From: Halomonadaceae bacterium T82-2
GTDB taxonomy: Bacteria; Pseudomonadota; Gammaproteobacteria; Pseudomonadales; Halomonadaceae
DNA: 64,000 bases
Assembly: GCA_001577635.1 (NCBI GenBank)
Contig: LSBP01000001.1
Location: 124,001-188,000 of the forward strand
Reading direction: 5' to 3'
Position numbers and translations under genes: made by a program. The notes beneath the pieces are model-generated. The model searched no databases, was not told the DNA's origin, and worked only from the letters and a program-made list of their open reading frames with translations. Of the stretch, positions 33,787 through 43,349 are shown in pieces (the stretch's first letter is position 1; the number at the start of each line of letters is the position of its first letter).

Positions 33787-36561
33787 ATGCCCGGATTCCT
33801 ACGACGATTCTTCGCGCCCCGCTGGCAGCACCACGACCCCGCCGTGCGCCGCCAGGCCATCGAGCGCCTCGACCCCGACACCGACGACGACCGGCGGCGT
33901 CTCGAGCGACTTGCCGGCGACCCCGACGCGGCCGTGCGCCGCGCCGCGCTGGCGGCGCTCGACGAGCCGGCCGCCCTGCTGGCCCTGCGGGACACGCACG
34001 ACAGTCCCGAGTTGCAGGAGCGCCTGCGCGAGCTGCTCAGCGGCCGCGAGGGCGCCACCCCGCTGGCCCGGCGCCTGACCCTGGTCGAGACGCTCGATGA
34101 CCCCGACCTGCTCGAGACCCTGGCCCGGGAGGGAGACAATCAGGCGCTGCGCCTGGCCGCCCTGGCCCGCCTCGACGACGAGGAACGCCTGCTGCGCCAG
34201 GCCTGCGACAACGGCATCGCCGCGGTCCGCCACGCCGCCGCCGAGCGGATCACCAGCGAGACCGGACTGACCCGCCTGGCCCGCCGCTCGCGGCGCGACA
34301 AGCAGGTGGCCCGGCTGGCCAAGGCCCGACTCAACCGGCTGCGCGAGGACGAGGCTCAGGCCCGCGAGGCCCGCGAGCGCCGTGAACGGATCCTCGCCGC
34401 CCTCGAGGCCCATGCCCAGCACGCCTGGGAACCGCTCTACCCGGGTCGCTACCGCCATCTCGAGCGCGAGTGGGAGGCGCTCGGCGACCTGCCCACCGCC
34501 AGCCAGGAGCAGCGCTACCAGGAGGCCTCGCAGCGCTGCCGCAAGGTGATCGCCGACCACGAGGCCCGGCATCATGCCCTGGCCGCCGCCGAGGAGCGTC
34601 GCGACGACGCCGACGAGACCCGGCGCTCGCTGATCGAGTCGCTGGAGGACACCCTGGCCAGCTTCACCCAGGGCGAGTGCCTCACCGAGCAGGACATGGC
34701 CAGCCTGCAGGCCCAGAAGCACCTGGTGGCACACCAGTGGCAGACCCTCTCCGACCGCCACGCACCGGAGGCCGCGCTCAGCGAACGCTATGCCCGCGCA
34801 CTGGAGGAATACGACCGCCTGCTGCAGGCCTGGGAGCGGCTCGACCGCCAGGGGGCCGAGCTGGCTGCGTCGCTGGAAGCCGAGGACGCCGCCGCCCTGA
34901 CCGGCATCCTCGACCGGATCGACTGGCCCGGCGACCTGCCGCCCACGCCGCAGCTCGCCCGCGCCCGGCAGGTACTCGCCACACCGCCCGCGGAGCCGGC
35001 CGGGTCGCCGCAGCAGAGCGCCCGCTTCGCCCGCGATCTCGACGCCCTGGACGACCTGCTCGACCGCGGTGCCTTCAAGCGCGCCAGCCGCCTGCACCAG
35101 AGCCTGCGCCAGCGCCTCGCCCTGCTGCCCGAGGCGGAGCGGCGTCGCCACCAGCCCACCCTCAAGCGGCTCGGCGCCCAGCTTGCCGAACTGCGCGACT
35201 GGCGCGGCTTCGTCGCCGGCCCCAAGCGCGAGCAGCTGTGCGACGCCATCGAGGCGCTGGCCGAGGACACCACCCACAGCGATGCCGAACTGGATCGCCA
35301 GCACCGGCAGCTGGTCAAGGACTGGAAGAACCTCGGCGACGCCGCCGCCGACCGCGCGCTCTCCACGCGCTTTCGTGCCGCCTCGGATCGCATCCACGAG
35401 CGCCTGGGCCCCTGGAAGCAGCGCCGCGAGGCCGAGCGCCAACAGAACCTGTCCGCCCGCGAAGGCCTCTGCGAGCAGCTCGAGGCGCTGCTCGACAACC
35501 CCGACCCGCACGCCGACCCGGACGCCCTGCGCCAGATCCGCGACCGCGCGCGCGAGCAGTGGCAGCGCTTCGCCCCGGTGCCCCGCGACCAGGCCCGGGT
35601 GATCGGCCAGCGCTTCGGCCGCATCCGCCACGCCCTGCAGCAGTTGATCGACCACCGCGCCCAGGAGATCGCCACGGCCAAGCGCGAGCTGGTCGAGGCG
35701 GCCCGCCTGCTCCAGGAGGACACCGACACCCGGGCGGCCTCCCGTGCCGAGCAGGCCAAGGCGCTGCAGCGGCGCTGGCGCGAGCTCGGCCGGGCGCCCA
35801 AGGGCGAGGAACAGACCCTGTGGCGAACGTTTCGCGGCTACTGCGACAGCATCTTCGCGGCGCGCGAGAACGAGCGCGACGACCGCGCCCAGCGCAGCCG
35901 CCAGCGCCTCGAGGCCATGCAGGCCCTGATCGAGCGCCTGGATGCCTGGCAGCCCGCCACCAGCGACGACGAAGCCACCCTGGATGCCGCCATCGCCGAG
36001 GCCGAAAGCCTCGAGCCGCTGCCCCAGGGGCGGCGCAGCGACGGCATGCGCCGGCGGTGGTCGGGTATCGTCCGCGCCCGGCGCGATCGCCTGGCACGCC
36101 TGGCGGTCAGCGAGACGATCGCCCGCTGGCAGGCGCTGCGGCCGCTGCTCGAGGCCCACCTGGCCGCCGACGCTCGCCTGCTCGACGGCCGCCCGGCCGA
36201 GGACGTCCCGGCGCCCCCGGCGCTGGCCTCCCCGCTGCAGTCGGCCCACGAGCGGCGCAACGCCGCCCGGCTGGACCCGTCGCCGGCGACCGAGGTCGAG
36301 GAGCACCTGACCCGGTTGCGCGTGCACCTCGCCCTGCTGGCCGGCGCCACGGTGAGCCGCGAGGACGAGCCCCTGCGGCTGGCCATCCAGGTGCAGCGGC
36401 TCAACGACGGGCTGGGGCGCGACCTGACCCGCGCCGAGGAGCTAGAGGGCGTGCTCGCCGACATCCTCGCCACCGGCCCGGTCGCCCCCGAGCCCTGGCA
36501 GCGCGAGGCCGCCGACATGGATCATCACCTGGCGGTCCTGGCCGAACTGCCGCCGCCGTGA
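33787..36561 (+). CDS. DUF349 domain-containing protein
   Basis: The 924-residue cytosolic protein starts MPGFLRRFFAPRWQHHDPAVR and has an N-terminal region of HEAT-like alpha repeats (about residues 15-190). Long charged coiled-coil segments with DUF349 repeats follow (W-x-x-L-G pattern: EREWEALGD, VKDWKNLGDAA, LQRRWRELGRAPKGEEQTLW). Homologues are widespread in Pseudomonas and relatives and are of unknown function. Composition is extremely rich in Arg, Ala, Glu and Leu. It is divergent from minC and followed by a perfect 14-base-pair hairpin. Confidence 0.88.
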   Translation: MPGFLRRFFAPRWQHHDPAVRRQAIERLDPDTDDDRRRLERLAGDPDAAVRRAALAALDEPAALLALRDTHDSPELQERLRELLSGREGATPLARRLTLVETLDDPDLLETLAREGDNQALRLAALARLDDEERLLRQACDNGIAAVRHAAAERITSETGLTRLARRSRRDKQVARLAKARLNRLREDEAQAREARERRERILAALEAHAQHAWEPLYPGRYRHLEREWEALGDLPTASQEQRYQEASQRCRKVIADHEARHHALAAAEERRDDADETRRSLIESLEDTLASFTQGECLTEQDMASLQAQKHLVAHQWQTLSDRHAPEAALSERYARALEEYDRLLQAWERLDRQGAELAASLEAEDAAALTGILDRIDWPGDLPPTPQLARARQVLATPPAEPAGSPQQSARFARDLDALDDLLDRGAFKRASRLHQSLRQRLALLPEAERRRHQPTLKRLGAQLAELRDWRGFVAGPKREQLCDAIEALAEDTTHSDAELDRQHRQLVKDWKNLGDAAADRALSTRFRAASDRIHERLGPWKQRREAERQQNLSAREGLCEQLEALLDNPDPHADPDALRQIRDRAREQWQRFAPVPRDQARVIGQRFGRIRHALQQLIDHRAQEIATAKRELVEAARLLQEDTDTRAASRAEQAKALQRRWRELGRAPKGEEQTLWRTFRGYCDSIFAARENERDDRAQRSRQRLEAMQALIERLDAWQPATSDDEATLDAAIAEAESLEPLPQGRRSDGMRRRWSGIVRARRDRLARLAVSETIARWQALRPLLEAHLAADARLLDGRPAEDVPAPPALASPLQSAHERRNAARLDPSPATEVEEHLTRLRVHLALLAGATVSREDEPLRLAIQVQRLNDGLGRDLTRAEELEGVLADILATGPVAPEPWQREAADMDHHLAVLAELPPP

Positions 36562-36576
36562 GCGAGCCCCGAAACG

Positions 36577-36606
36577 CCGCGAGCGAGGCCTTGGCCTCGC
36601 TCGCGG
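36577..36606 (+). terminator. Terminator hairpin between the DUF349 gene and phaB
   Basis: A perfect 14-base-pair stem (36577-36590 with 36593-36606, loop TT) lies just past the stop of the DUF349 gene and can serve both convergent genes. No T run is present. Confidence 0.6.
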
Positions 36607-36633
36607 ATGCGGATGATGGCAGGGCGTCGACGC

Positions 36634-37380
36634 CTAGCCCATGAACTGCCCGCCGTTGATGTCCAGGTTCGCCCCGGTGATGAAACCGGAGCCCTTCTCG
36701 GCCAGGAAGCACACCGCCCGCGCGATCTCGTCGGGCTCGCCGAAGCGCTTGACCGGAATCGACTCGCGGATCGACTCGCGGATCTTCTCCGGCACCTTCT
36801 GGATCATGTCGGTGGCAATGTAGCCCGGCGACACGGTGTTGACGGTGATGCCCTTGGCCGCCGTCTCCTGGGCCAGCGCCATGGTCAGGCCATGCATGCC
36901 CGCCTTGGCCGCCGAGTAGTTGGCCTGACCGAACTGGCCCTTGCGCCCGTTGATCGAGGAAATGTTGATGATCCGCCCGTACCCCGACTCGAGCATGTCC
37001 TCGATGACGCAGCGGCAGGTGTTGAAGACGCTGTTGAGGTTGCAGTCGATCACCTCGCGCCATTGCTCGGGGCTCATCTTCTTGAGCGTGGTGTCTCGGG
37101 TGATGCCCGCGCAGTTGACCAGCACGCTGACCGGCCCGTAGGTATCACGGATCTCGCGAACCCCGGCCTCGCAGTCTTCGAAGTCGATCAGGTTGGTGCC
37201 CGACAGCGCGATATTGTCGAAACCGGCCGCTCGCTGCTCCTCGAGCCAGTTCCGGGCCTTGTCGGGATTGTGATAGCCGGCCACGACCTGGTAACCCTCC
37301 TTGGCCAGTGCACGACAGATGGCGGTACCGATGCCGCCGGTGCCACCGGTTACCCAGGCGACGGGTGCTGCTTGTGTCAT
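36634..37380 (-). CDS. phaB: Acetoacetyl-CoA reductase (SDR family)
   Basis: PhaB reduces acetoacetyl-CoA to (R)-3-hydroxybutyryl-CoA with NADPH for polyhydroxyalkanoate synthesis. The 248-residue protein has the SDR cofactor motif TGGTGGIGTAIC, the NAG segment (LVNCAGITRDTTLKKM), the catalytic Ser in NISSINGRKGQFG and the Tyr/Lys in NYSAAKAG. The GQFGQANYSAAKAGMHG stretch and the ending NGGQFMG are typical of PhaB and distinguish it from FabG. The start ATG 37380 follows GGGGGAG. No other pha gene is in the window, so the gene is detached from a PHA cluster. Confidence 0.92.
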   Translation of the reverse strand: MTQAAPVAWVTGGTGGIGTAICRALAKEGYQVVAGYHNPDKARNWLEEQRAAGFDNIALSGTNLIDFEDCEAGVREIRDTYGPVSVLVNCAGITRDTTLKKMSPEQWREVIDCNLNSVFNTCRCVIEDMLESGYGRIINISSINGRKGQFGQANYSAAKAGMHGLTMALAQETAAKGITVNTVSPGYIATDMIQKVPEKIRESIRESIPVKRFGEPDEIARAVCFLAEKGSGFITGANLDINGGQFMG

Positions 37381-37507
37381 GTGTTCTCCCCCTGAGTCAT
37401 GACGTTCAACCACTAACAGTCTCCTCGATCGACGATGTCATCTTTGTGACCTCGCCCCCGCCAGTATGGTCAATATTCGCCACGGCGTGCGAATACCCGA
37501 CGGACTC

Positions 37508-37535
37508 TTGACATGACGCAGTTTCTGCGTATACT
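37508..37535 (+). promoter_or_regulatory. Promoter of the initiator tRNA gene
   Basis: A perfect TTGACA (37508-37513) and TATACT (37530-37535) are separated by 16 bases, about 16 bases before the mature tRNA start. The GC-rich discriminator (GGGCTCC) is typical of stringently controlled stable RNA promoters. Confidence 0.85.
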
Positions 37536-37551
37536 GGGCTCCACAATTTGA

Positions 37552-37628
<77 letters not shown>

Positions 37629-37638
37629 AATTTCGAAG

Positions 37639-37672
37639 AAGCGGATCAGTCATCGACTGGTCCGCTTTTTTT
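37639..37672 (+). terminator. Rho-independent terminator of the tRNA-fMet gene
   Basis: A 13-base-pair stem (37639-37651 with 37655-37667, one G-U pair) with loop ATC is followed by a run of T. It begins ten bases after the tRNA CCA. Confidence 0.9.
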
Positions 37673-37755
37673 CGTTGCCGGCCCCACAGCCAGTCCGGAA
37701 CACGCCACGCACGAGAGCCGGGCAGGCGCGCCTGCCCGGCGGCCTGCCGGACCAC

Positions 37756-38220
37756 CTAGCCGAACAGGCTCAGGCGAACCACCACGGCCAGATGGCACGC
37801 CACCACGACAGGCGAAAGCAGGCTGCGCAATCCCTGGTACCAGCCCGGCAACCGCGCGAGGCTGTCGTCGGTCCGCTCGTAAAGACGCAGCAGCCAGAAG
37901 CCGATCATCAGCACCAGCGTCGCCAACCGATACTCGATCATCAGCGCCGCCCAGCCGAGCAGGCCGGGCATCAGGCTCACCCACAGCCGCATGGAGAACG
38001 CCGGACTCGATTCGCGATCGAGGCTCATGGCGACGCCCCAGTGGACGCCGCCCAGAAAGGTCAGGGTCAGCGCGCTGTAGAACAGGAAGACCTTGATGGC
38101 CAGGGCCTGCCACAGCACCGGGGCGACGTAGACCCCGGCCGTGGCAAGAACGAAGGGAAACAGGCCGACCACCCCCACCCCGAAAGGCAGGCGGGCGGGC
38201 GGCGACATCTCAGTGAGCAT
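37756..38220 (-). CDS. DUF3429 domain-containing membrane protein
   Basis: The 154-residue protein has about five hydrophobic segments (FGVGVVGLFPFVLATAGVYV; LWQALAIKVFLFYSALTLTF; LMPGLLGWAALMIEY; LATLVLMIGFWLLRLYE; SLLSPVVVACHLAVVVRLSLFG) with the FLGGVHWG motif between the second and third. This is the DUF3429 (TMEM69-like) pattern. The function is unknown. It is 60 bases downstream of, and on the same strand as, the cryptochrome gene, so cotranscription is likely. Confidence 0.85.
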   Translation of the reverse strand: MLTEMSPPARLPFGVGVVGLFPFVLATAGVYVAPVLWQALAIKVFLFYSALTLTFLGGVHWGVAMSLDRESSPAFSMRLWVSLMPGLLGWAALMIEYRLATLVLMIGFWLLRLYERTDDSLARLPGWYQGLRSLLSPVVVACHLAVVVRLSLFG

Positions 38221-38280
38221 GGCAGCATCCTTGCAACCGTTGATTATCCGAGTAATGCCACAGCGTAGATGGCTTGCAGG

Positions 38281-39684
38281 TTACTGACCAGTAACACTTG
38301 CCGGTGTCATCATGACATGCTGCCAGGCGGCCGGCTCCACACACGGCCCGGCGAAGCGGGTCGGCTGATGGCGCCAGGGGGCGTGGCGGGCCGGCCCCGG
38401 CGGCAGCGATGCCAGCTCGGGAAGCCAGTGGGCGACGTATTCGCCGTCGGCATCGTAGCGCAGCGCCTGACGCATCACGTTGAAATAGCGATCCCGGCGC
38501 GGGTCCCGGCCGCTCCCGGCCACGTAGCGCCAGTTCTCCCAGTTGCTGGCGGCATCGTAGTCGACCAGCCAGCGCTCGAACCAGGCGGCGCCCAGGCGCC
38601 AGTCGACCTGCAGATCCTTGACCAGGAAGCTCGCCACGTTCTGCCGCGCCCGGTTGGACAGCCAGCCGGTGCCCACCAGCTCGCGCATGGCGGCATCGAT
38701 GAAGGGCACTCCCGTGGCCCCCGCACACCAGGCCTCCAGGGCCGGCTCATGGGCCAGCGGCAGGCGGTGCTCGCCGAACAGCGCCGCCCCGTCCTGACGG
38801 GCGGCCCAGTGAAAGTACTCACGCCACAGCAGTTCGTCGACGAAGGCCCGGCGCGACGCGCTCACCCCCTCGCCGGCCGGCCGCTCGGCCAGCTGCGCCA
38901 TGACCTGCCCCGCGGACAGGCAGCCCCCGGCCAGCCAGGGCGACAGCCGGCTCGAGAAGTCACTGCCCCGCAGGCCATTGCGGGTGTCCCGGTAATGCTC
39001 GAGCGGCCCGTCGAGGAACCGCTTCAACCGCTCGCGCCCGGCCCGCTCGCCCCCCTCGGGCCAGGGCCCGCCCCTGGGATCGGCACGCCACTCGGCGGCC
39101 TCCGGCGACACCCGGGTCAGCGGCGGCAGGCCACGCGGCGCCTCGTCGGGCCACGGCGGCAGCGTCACCGGCGCCGCCTGCGGCGGGCACGCCTCGAGCC
39201 CCGCGACACGGCGCCGGAAGGCGCTGAAGGTGGCGGGCAGCGCGGACAGGGAAAAGGGCAGCTGCTCGCGGGTGAACAGCGTGCCGCCGGCGACGGTCTC
39301 GAGCCTCACCGCCGGGGGCAGGCGGCTGGCCAGGCGCTGGACATCGTCGGCCTCCTGCCAGCCGGGGTCGTCGCGCACGCGGACCACGTCCGCGGGCGCG
39401 CGGCGCAGCACGGCCTGCAGCTCGTCCACCGGATCGCCGATGCACACCAGCAGGTCGCTGCCCCGCACCAGCAGCTCCCCGCGCAGCGCCATCAGGCTTT
39501 CCCAGAGAAAGCGCAGCCGGGCCGGGCCGACCCGGCCACGCGCATCGCCCGGCCGCCACGGCGCCAGCCAGCGACGATCTAGCACATAGACACACAGCAT
39601 CGTCTCGACGGGGGCGCCGACGGCCCACAACGGATTGTCGGCAACGCGCAGATCATTGCGCAACCACACCAGTACGCGACTCAT
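38281..39684 (-). CDS. DASH-family cryptochrome / photolyase
   Basis: The 467-residue flavoprotein has the photolyase N-terminal domain (VLVWLRNDLRVADNPLWAV) and the FAD-binding helical domain. The segments FVDELLWREYFHWAARQDG, WLSNRARQNVASFLVKDL and DYDAASNWENWRYVAGSGRD are those of Cry-DASH proteins and differ from class I CPD photolyases. Cry-DASH proteins repair cyclobutane dimers in single-stranded DNA and may signal light. GAGGAGG precedes the ATG. The upstream region has an AT-rich palindrome, suggesting specific regulation. Confidence 0.9.
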   Translation of the reverse strand: MSRVLVWLRNDLRVADNPLWAVGAPVETMLCVYVLDRRWLAPWRPGDARGRVGPARLRFLWESLMALRGELLVRGSDLLVCIGDPVDELQAVLRRAPADVVRVRDDPGWQEADDVQRLASRLPPAVRLETVAGGTLFTREQLPFSLSALPATFSAFRRRVAGLEACPPQAAPVTLPPWPDEAPRGLPPLTRVSPEAAEWRADPRGGPWPEGGERAGRERLKRFLDGPLEHYRDTRNGLRGSDFSSRLSPWLAGGCLSAGQVMAQLAERPAGEGVSASRRAFVDELLWREYFHWAARQDGAALFGEHRLPLAHEPALEAWCAGATGVPFIDAAMRELVGTGWLSNRARQNVASFLVKDLQVDWRLGAAWFERWLVDYDAASNWENWRYVAGSGRDPRRDRYFNVMRQALRYDADGEYVAHWLPELASLPPGPARHAPWRHQPTRFAGPCVEPAAWQHVMMTPASVTGQ

Positions 39685-39948
39685 CGAGCCTCCTCACGAT
39701 CCACCGGGCGCAGCGACGCCCGCATCGTCTCGGCCTTGCGGGAACCACTCTTGTAAAATATTTTACCCTTAAAGATACACATTTTGTACATGAATGGCCC
39801 GGCCCGGCGGCTGGATACACCGCGGGGGGCATGGTAGAGTCGAACACTGACTTCATTTCGGCGCTGTCTTTCCGACTTATTTCCATAATCAAATCAGTCG
39901 ACTAGCCATTCCCGACGCGCCAGGGAGCCATGAAGGGAGGAAGACACC
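39685..39948. promoter_or_regulatory. AT-rich control region between cryptochrome and mrp genes
   Basis: This region holds the only clear AT-rich stretch nearby. GTAAAATATTTTAC (39753-39766) is a perfect 14-base palindrome. On the minus strand TGTACA lies 19 bases upstream of TAAAAT inside it, a long-spacer arrangement that could suit a MerR-type (LitR-like) light regulator of the cryptochrome gene. I found no convincing plus-strand promoter for the mrp operon. Confidence 0.45.
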
Positions 39949-40110
39949 ATGACGGAGCGTCCCCCGCACGGTATCGGCCGTGTGCGCCGCCATTTCGGTG
40001 CCGACACTCTGCCCATCGCGCGCCTCGCGGATCGCACGCCTGCCTGGATGCTGACGCCCCGCGCCGTACGCCGCCCCTTCCTGACCGACCCGCCCCGCAT
40101 TTCCGCTTGA
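39949..40110 (+). CDS. Possible small protein (53 aa) upstream of mrpA
   Basis: An ATG at 39949 with a GGGAGGA Shine-Dalgarno eight bases upstream opens a 53-codon frame (MTERPPHGIGRVRRHFGADT ... PPRISA) that ends 90 bases before mrpA. It is rich in Arg and Pro with no membrane segment and matches no family that I recognise. The good ribosome-binding site is the main support. It might be a leader peptide of the mrp operon or non-coding. Confidence 0.4.
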   Translation: MTERPPHGIGRVRRHFGADTLPIARLADRTPAWMLTPRAVRRPFLTDPPRISA

Positions 40111-40200
40111 TGGTCGTATCCGCAACGACTGAACTGTGAGCCATGCCGCGGCGCCGCGCGCCGGGCCCGCCAGAATGCCAACGACAAGAGCGAGTCGTTC

Positions 40201-42999
40201 ATGTCCGTGTTACTGATCGTGCTGCTGCCCCTGGTCGGCAGCCTGCTGCCCATCATGGGCTCGAATGACCGACGCGGCCGCTGCGCCCTGATGACGGCGA
40301 TTCCGCCGGCGCTCGCGCTGATCGTCGCCGGCCGGCACGCCGGCACGGTCTTCGCCGGGGGCGTGCCCCGCGCCGCCTTCGACTGGATACCGGCGCTGGG
40401 GCTCGAGTTCGCCATGCGCCTCGACGGGCTGTCGCTGCTGTTCGTGCTGCTGATCCTGGGCATCGGCCTGCTGATCATCCTCTACGCTCGCTACTACCTG
40501 TCGCCACGGGACAACCTGCCGCGCTTCTACGCCTTCCTGATGCTGTTCATGGCGGCGATGCTGGGCATCGTGATGGCCGACAACCTGCTGCTGCTGTGGT
40601 TCTTCTGGGAGCTGACCAGCCTGTCGTCCTTCCTGCTGATCGGCTTCTGGTATCGCCAGAGCGAGGCCCGCAAGGGCGCCCGCATGGCGCTGACGGTGAC
40701 CGGCGCGGGCGGCCTGTGCCTGCTGGCCGGCTTCCTGCTGCTCGGCCATATCGTCGGCACCTACGACCTGCAGACCGTGCTCGACAGCCGGGACATGATC
40801 CAGGCCGACCCGCGCTACCTGCCCGCGCTGCTGCTGGTGCTGCTGGGCGCCTTCACCAAGTCGGCCCAGTTCCCCTTCCAGTTCTGGCTGCCCCACGCCA
40901 TGGCCGCGCCGACCCCCGTCTCGGCCTTCCTGCATTCGGCGACCATGGTCAAGGCCGGGGTCTTCCTGCTGGCCCGCCTGCACCCGGCCCTGGCCGGCAG
41001 CGAGGCCTGGCTCTACCTGGTCGGCCTGACCGGCCTGGCGACCCTGCTCTACGGCGCCTACTTCGCGCTGCTCAAGTACGATCTCAAGGGCGTGCTGGCC
41101 AACTCCACGATCAGCCACCTGGGGCTGATCACCCTGCTGCTGGGGCTAGACCAGCGCATGGCGGTGGTCGCCGCGCTGCTGCATATCCTCAACCACGCGA
41201 CCTTCAAGGCGGCGCTGTTCATGACCGCCGGCATCGTCGACCACGAGACCGGCACCCGCGACATCCGCAAGCTGCAGGGGCTGTGGCGGGCCATGCCGCT
41301 GACCGCGACCGTGGCGGTGATCGCCGGCGCGGCCATGGCGGGGGTGCCGCTGTTCAACGGCTTCCTGTCCAAGGAGATGATGCTCACCGAGACCCTGGAG
41401 ACCTCGCTGCTCGGCGGCCTGGGCTGGCTGATTCCGGCGCTGGCGACCCTGGGCAGCCTGCTGTCGGTGGCCTACTCGATTCGCCTGGTACACAACGTCT
41501 TCTTCAACGGCCCGCAGCCTGAGCTGCCCCGGACCCCGCACGAACCGCCGCTGCCGATGGTCGCGCCGGGCCTGCTGCTGGCGGCGCTGTGCCTCGTGGT
41601 CGGCGTGATGCCGGCGCTGACCGCCACGACCCTGATCGGTACCGCCGCCCGGGCCGCCCTCACCGGACCGGCTCCCGAGCTGCACCTGGCGGTATGGCAC
41701 GGCTTCAACCTGCCGCTGTTGATGAGCGCCTTCGCCCTGATCGGCGGCACCGTGCTGTATGTCCAGCGTCGCCATCTGTTCGCCTTCCAGCGCCAGTTCC
41801 GCCCGCAGAACGCCCGCCTGAACTTCGAGGCGGGCGTGCAATGGATGGTGCGCGGTGCCCAGCAGCTGATCGACACCCTGGAGAACGGCTCACTGCAGCG
41901 CTACATGCTGTGGTTGGTGATCACCATCCTCTGCCTGGTGGGCGGCGCGCTGACCCATACCGTGCAGCTGCGCGGCTCCCAGCCGCTGCAGCCGCTCGAC
42001 GGACTGCTCGTCGCCGGCGCGCTGATGGCCATGTTCGCGGGGCTGGCCACCGCGGTGCTGCACCGCCGGCGACTGATCTCGCTGCTGATGCTGTCGATCG
42101 TCGGCCTGGTGACCTCGCTGGCCTTCGCGCGCTTCTCGGCACCCGATCTGGCGCTGACCCAGCTGGCGGTGGAAGTGGTGACCATGATCCTGCTGATGCT
42201 GGCGCTGTTCTTCCTGCCGCAGCGAACGCCCAAGGAATCCGGTGCGCCACGCATCCTGCGTGACGCCCTGCTGGCGGCGGGCTTCGGCGGCATCGTCGCC
42301 AGCCTCAACTTCGCGGTGCTGACCCGGCCGCTGGAGTCGATCTCGCAGTTCTTCGTCGACAACAGCGTCTCCGGCGGCGGCGGTCACAACGTGGTCAACG
42401 TGATCCTGGTCGACTTCCGCGGCTTCGATACCCTGGGCGAGATCACCGTGCTGTGCATCGCCGCGGTGGGCATCTACAAGCTGCTCAATCGCCTGCGCCT
42501 GTTCATGCCCTCGAGCGATGCCGACGGCCGCCCCTGGTCGAAGGATCGCCATCCGATGATTCTGGTCAGCGTCTCCCAGACCATCCTGCCACTGGCCCTG
42601 CTGGTGTCGGTGTTCATCTTCCTGCGCGGCCACAACGCCCCGGGCGGCGGCTTCATTGCCGGACTGGTCACCGCAGTGGCCCTGATCCTGATCTACATTG
42701 CCCGCGGCGTGGACTGGAGCCAGCGCCGGCTGTCCTTCCAGTACCAGCCGATCGCCGTCGCCGGGGTCGGCGTCGCCGCGCTGACCGGCCTGGGCAGCTG
42801 GGCGTTCGGCCACCCCTTCCTGACCTCGTCGTTCGGCCACTTCCACATCCCGCTGATCGGCGACGTGGAGCTGGCCACGGCGATGCTGTTCGACCTGGGC
42901 GTCTACCTCACGGTGGTCGGCGCTACCCTGATGATCCTGGCCAACCTGGGCAAGCTGACCACGCCCCACCGACCCAGCAAGCAGAAGGAGAAGGCCTGA
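40201..42999 (+). CDS. mrpA: Na+/H+ antiporter subunit A, fused to subunit B (MrpA/MrpB)
   Basis: Mrp is a multisubunit cation/proton antiporter for alkaline pH and salt tolerance. The 932-residue protein has the NuoL-like A subunit (about 1-770: [77 protein letters not shown]). A C-terminal MrpB domain (about 790-932) follows: [20 protein letters not shown] and [20 protein letters not shown]. The A-B fusion marks a six-gene group 2 mrp operon. Its stop overlaps the mrpC start (TGATG). Confidence 0.95.
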   Translation: MSVLLIVLLPLVGSLLPIMGSNDRRGRCALMTAIPPALALIVAGRHAGTVFAGGVPRAAFDWIPALGLEFAMRLDGLSLLFVLLILGIGLLIILYARYYLSPRDNLPRFYAFLMLFMAAMLGIVMADNLLLLWFFWELTSLSSFLLIGFWYRQSEARKGARMALTVTGAGGLCLLAGFLLLGHIVGTYDLQTVLDSRDMIQADPRYLPALLLVLLGAFTKSAQFPFQFWLPHAMAAPTPVSAFLHSATMVKAGVFLLARLHPALAGSEAWLYLVGLTGLATLLYGAYFALLKYDLKGVLANSTISHLGLITLLLGLDQRMAVVAALLHILNHATFKAALFMTAGIVDHETGTRDIRKLQGLWRAMPLTATVAVIAGAAMAGVPLFNGFLSKEMMLTETLETSLLGGLGWLIPALATLGSLLSVAYSIRLVHNVFFNGPQPELPRTPHEPPLPMVAPGLLLAALCLVVGVMPALTATTLIGTAARAALTGPAPELHLAVWHGFNLPLLMSAFALIGGTVLYVQRRHLFAFQRQFRPQNARLNFEAGVQWMVRGAQQLIDTLENGSLQRYMLWLVITILCLVGGALTHTVQLRGSQPLQPLDGLLVAGALMAMFAGLATAVLHRRRLISLLMLSIVGLVTSLAFARFSAPDLALTQLAVEVVTMILLMLALFFLPQRTPKESGAPRILRDALLAAGFGGIVASLNFAVLTRPLESISQFFVDNSVSGGGGHNVVNVILVDFRGFDTLGEITVLCIAAVGIYKLLNRLRLFMPSSDADGRPWSKDRHPMILVSVSQTILPLALLVSVFIFLRGHNAPGGGFIAGLVTAVALILIYIARGVDWSQRRLSFQYQPIAVAGVGVAALTGLGSWAFGHPFLTSSFGHFHIPLIGDVELATAMLFDLGVYLTVVGATLMILANLGKLTTPHRPSKQKEKA

Positions 43000-43349
43000 T
43001 GGAAGCGCTGTTCTCGATGACCACCGGCGTGCTCGCCGCCTGCGGCCTGTTCCTCGCCCTGCGCGGCCGCACCTTTCCGGTGGTGGTGGGGCTGACCCTG
43101 CTGTCCTACGCGGTCAACCTCTTCCTGTTCTCCATGGGCGGGCTGGACACGGGCGGTGCCGTGGTGCTCGGCGACAAGGGCGGCCCCCATGCCGACCCGC
43201 TGCCCCAGGCCCTGGTGCTCACGGCGATCGTGATCGGCTTCGCCATGACGGCGTTCTCGGTGATTCTCGCCATGCGGGCACGCGGCGACCTGGGCAGTGA
43301 CCATGTCAACGGCAATCGTGTCGACGAGCCGCGGGAGGAGCGCAGTTGA
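42999..43349 (+). CDS. mrpC: Na+/H+ antiporter subunit C (MrpC)
   Basis: The 116-residue NuoK-like subunit has three membrane segments (MTTGVLAACGLFLALRGRTF; VVVGLTLLSYAVNLFLFSMG; DPLPQALVLTAIVIGFAMTA). The DPLPQALVLTAIVI signature is the hallmark of MrpC. ATG overlaps the mrpA stop, and its own stop overlaps the mrpD start, so the genes are translated in series. Confidence 0.95.
   Translation: MEALFSMTTGVLAACGLFLALRGRTFPVVVGLTLLSYAVNLFLFSMGGLDTGGAVVLGDKGGPHADPLPQALVLTAIVIGFAMTAFSVILAMRARGDLGSDHVNGNRVDEPREERS

Noticed and set aside
39894-40478. 194-codon minus-strand frame between the cryptochrome and mrpA
   Set aside because: It overlaps the start of mrpA in antisense, is Arg/Ser-rich and has no ribosome-binding site or family resemblance.
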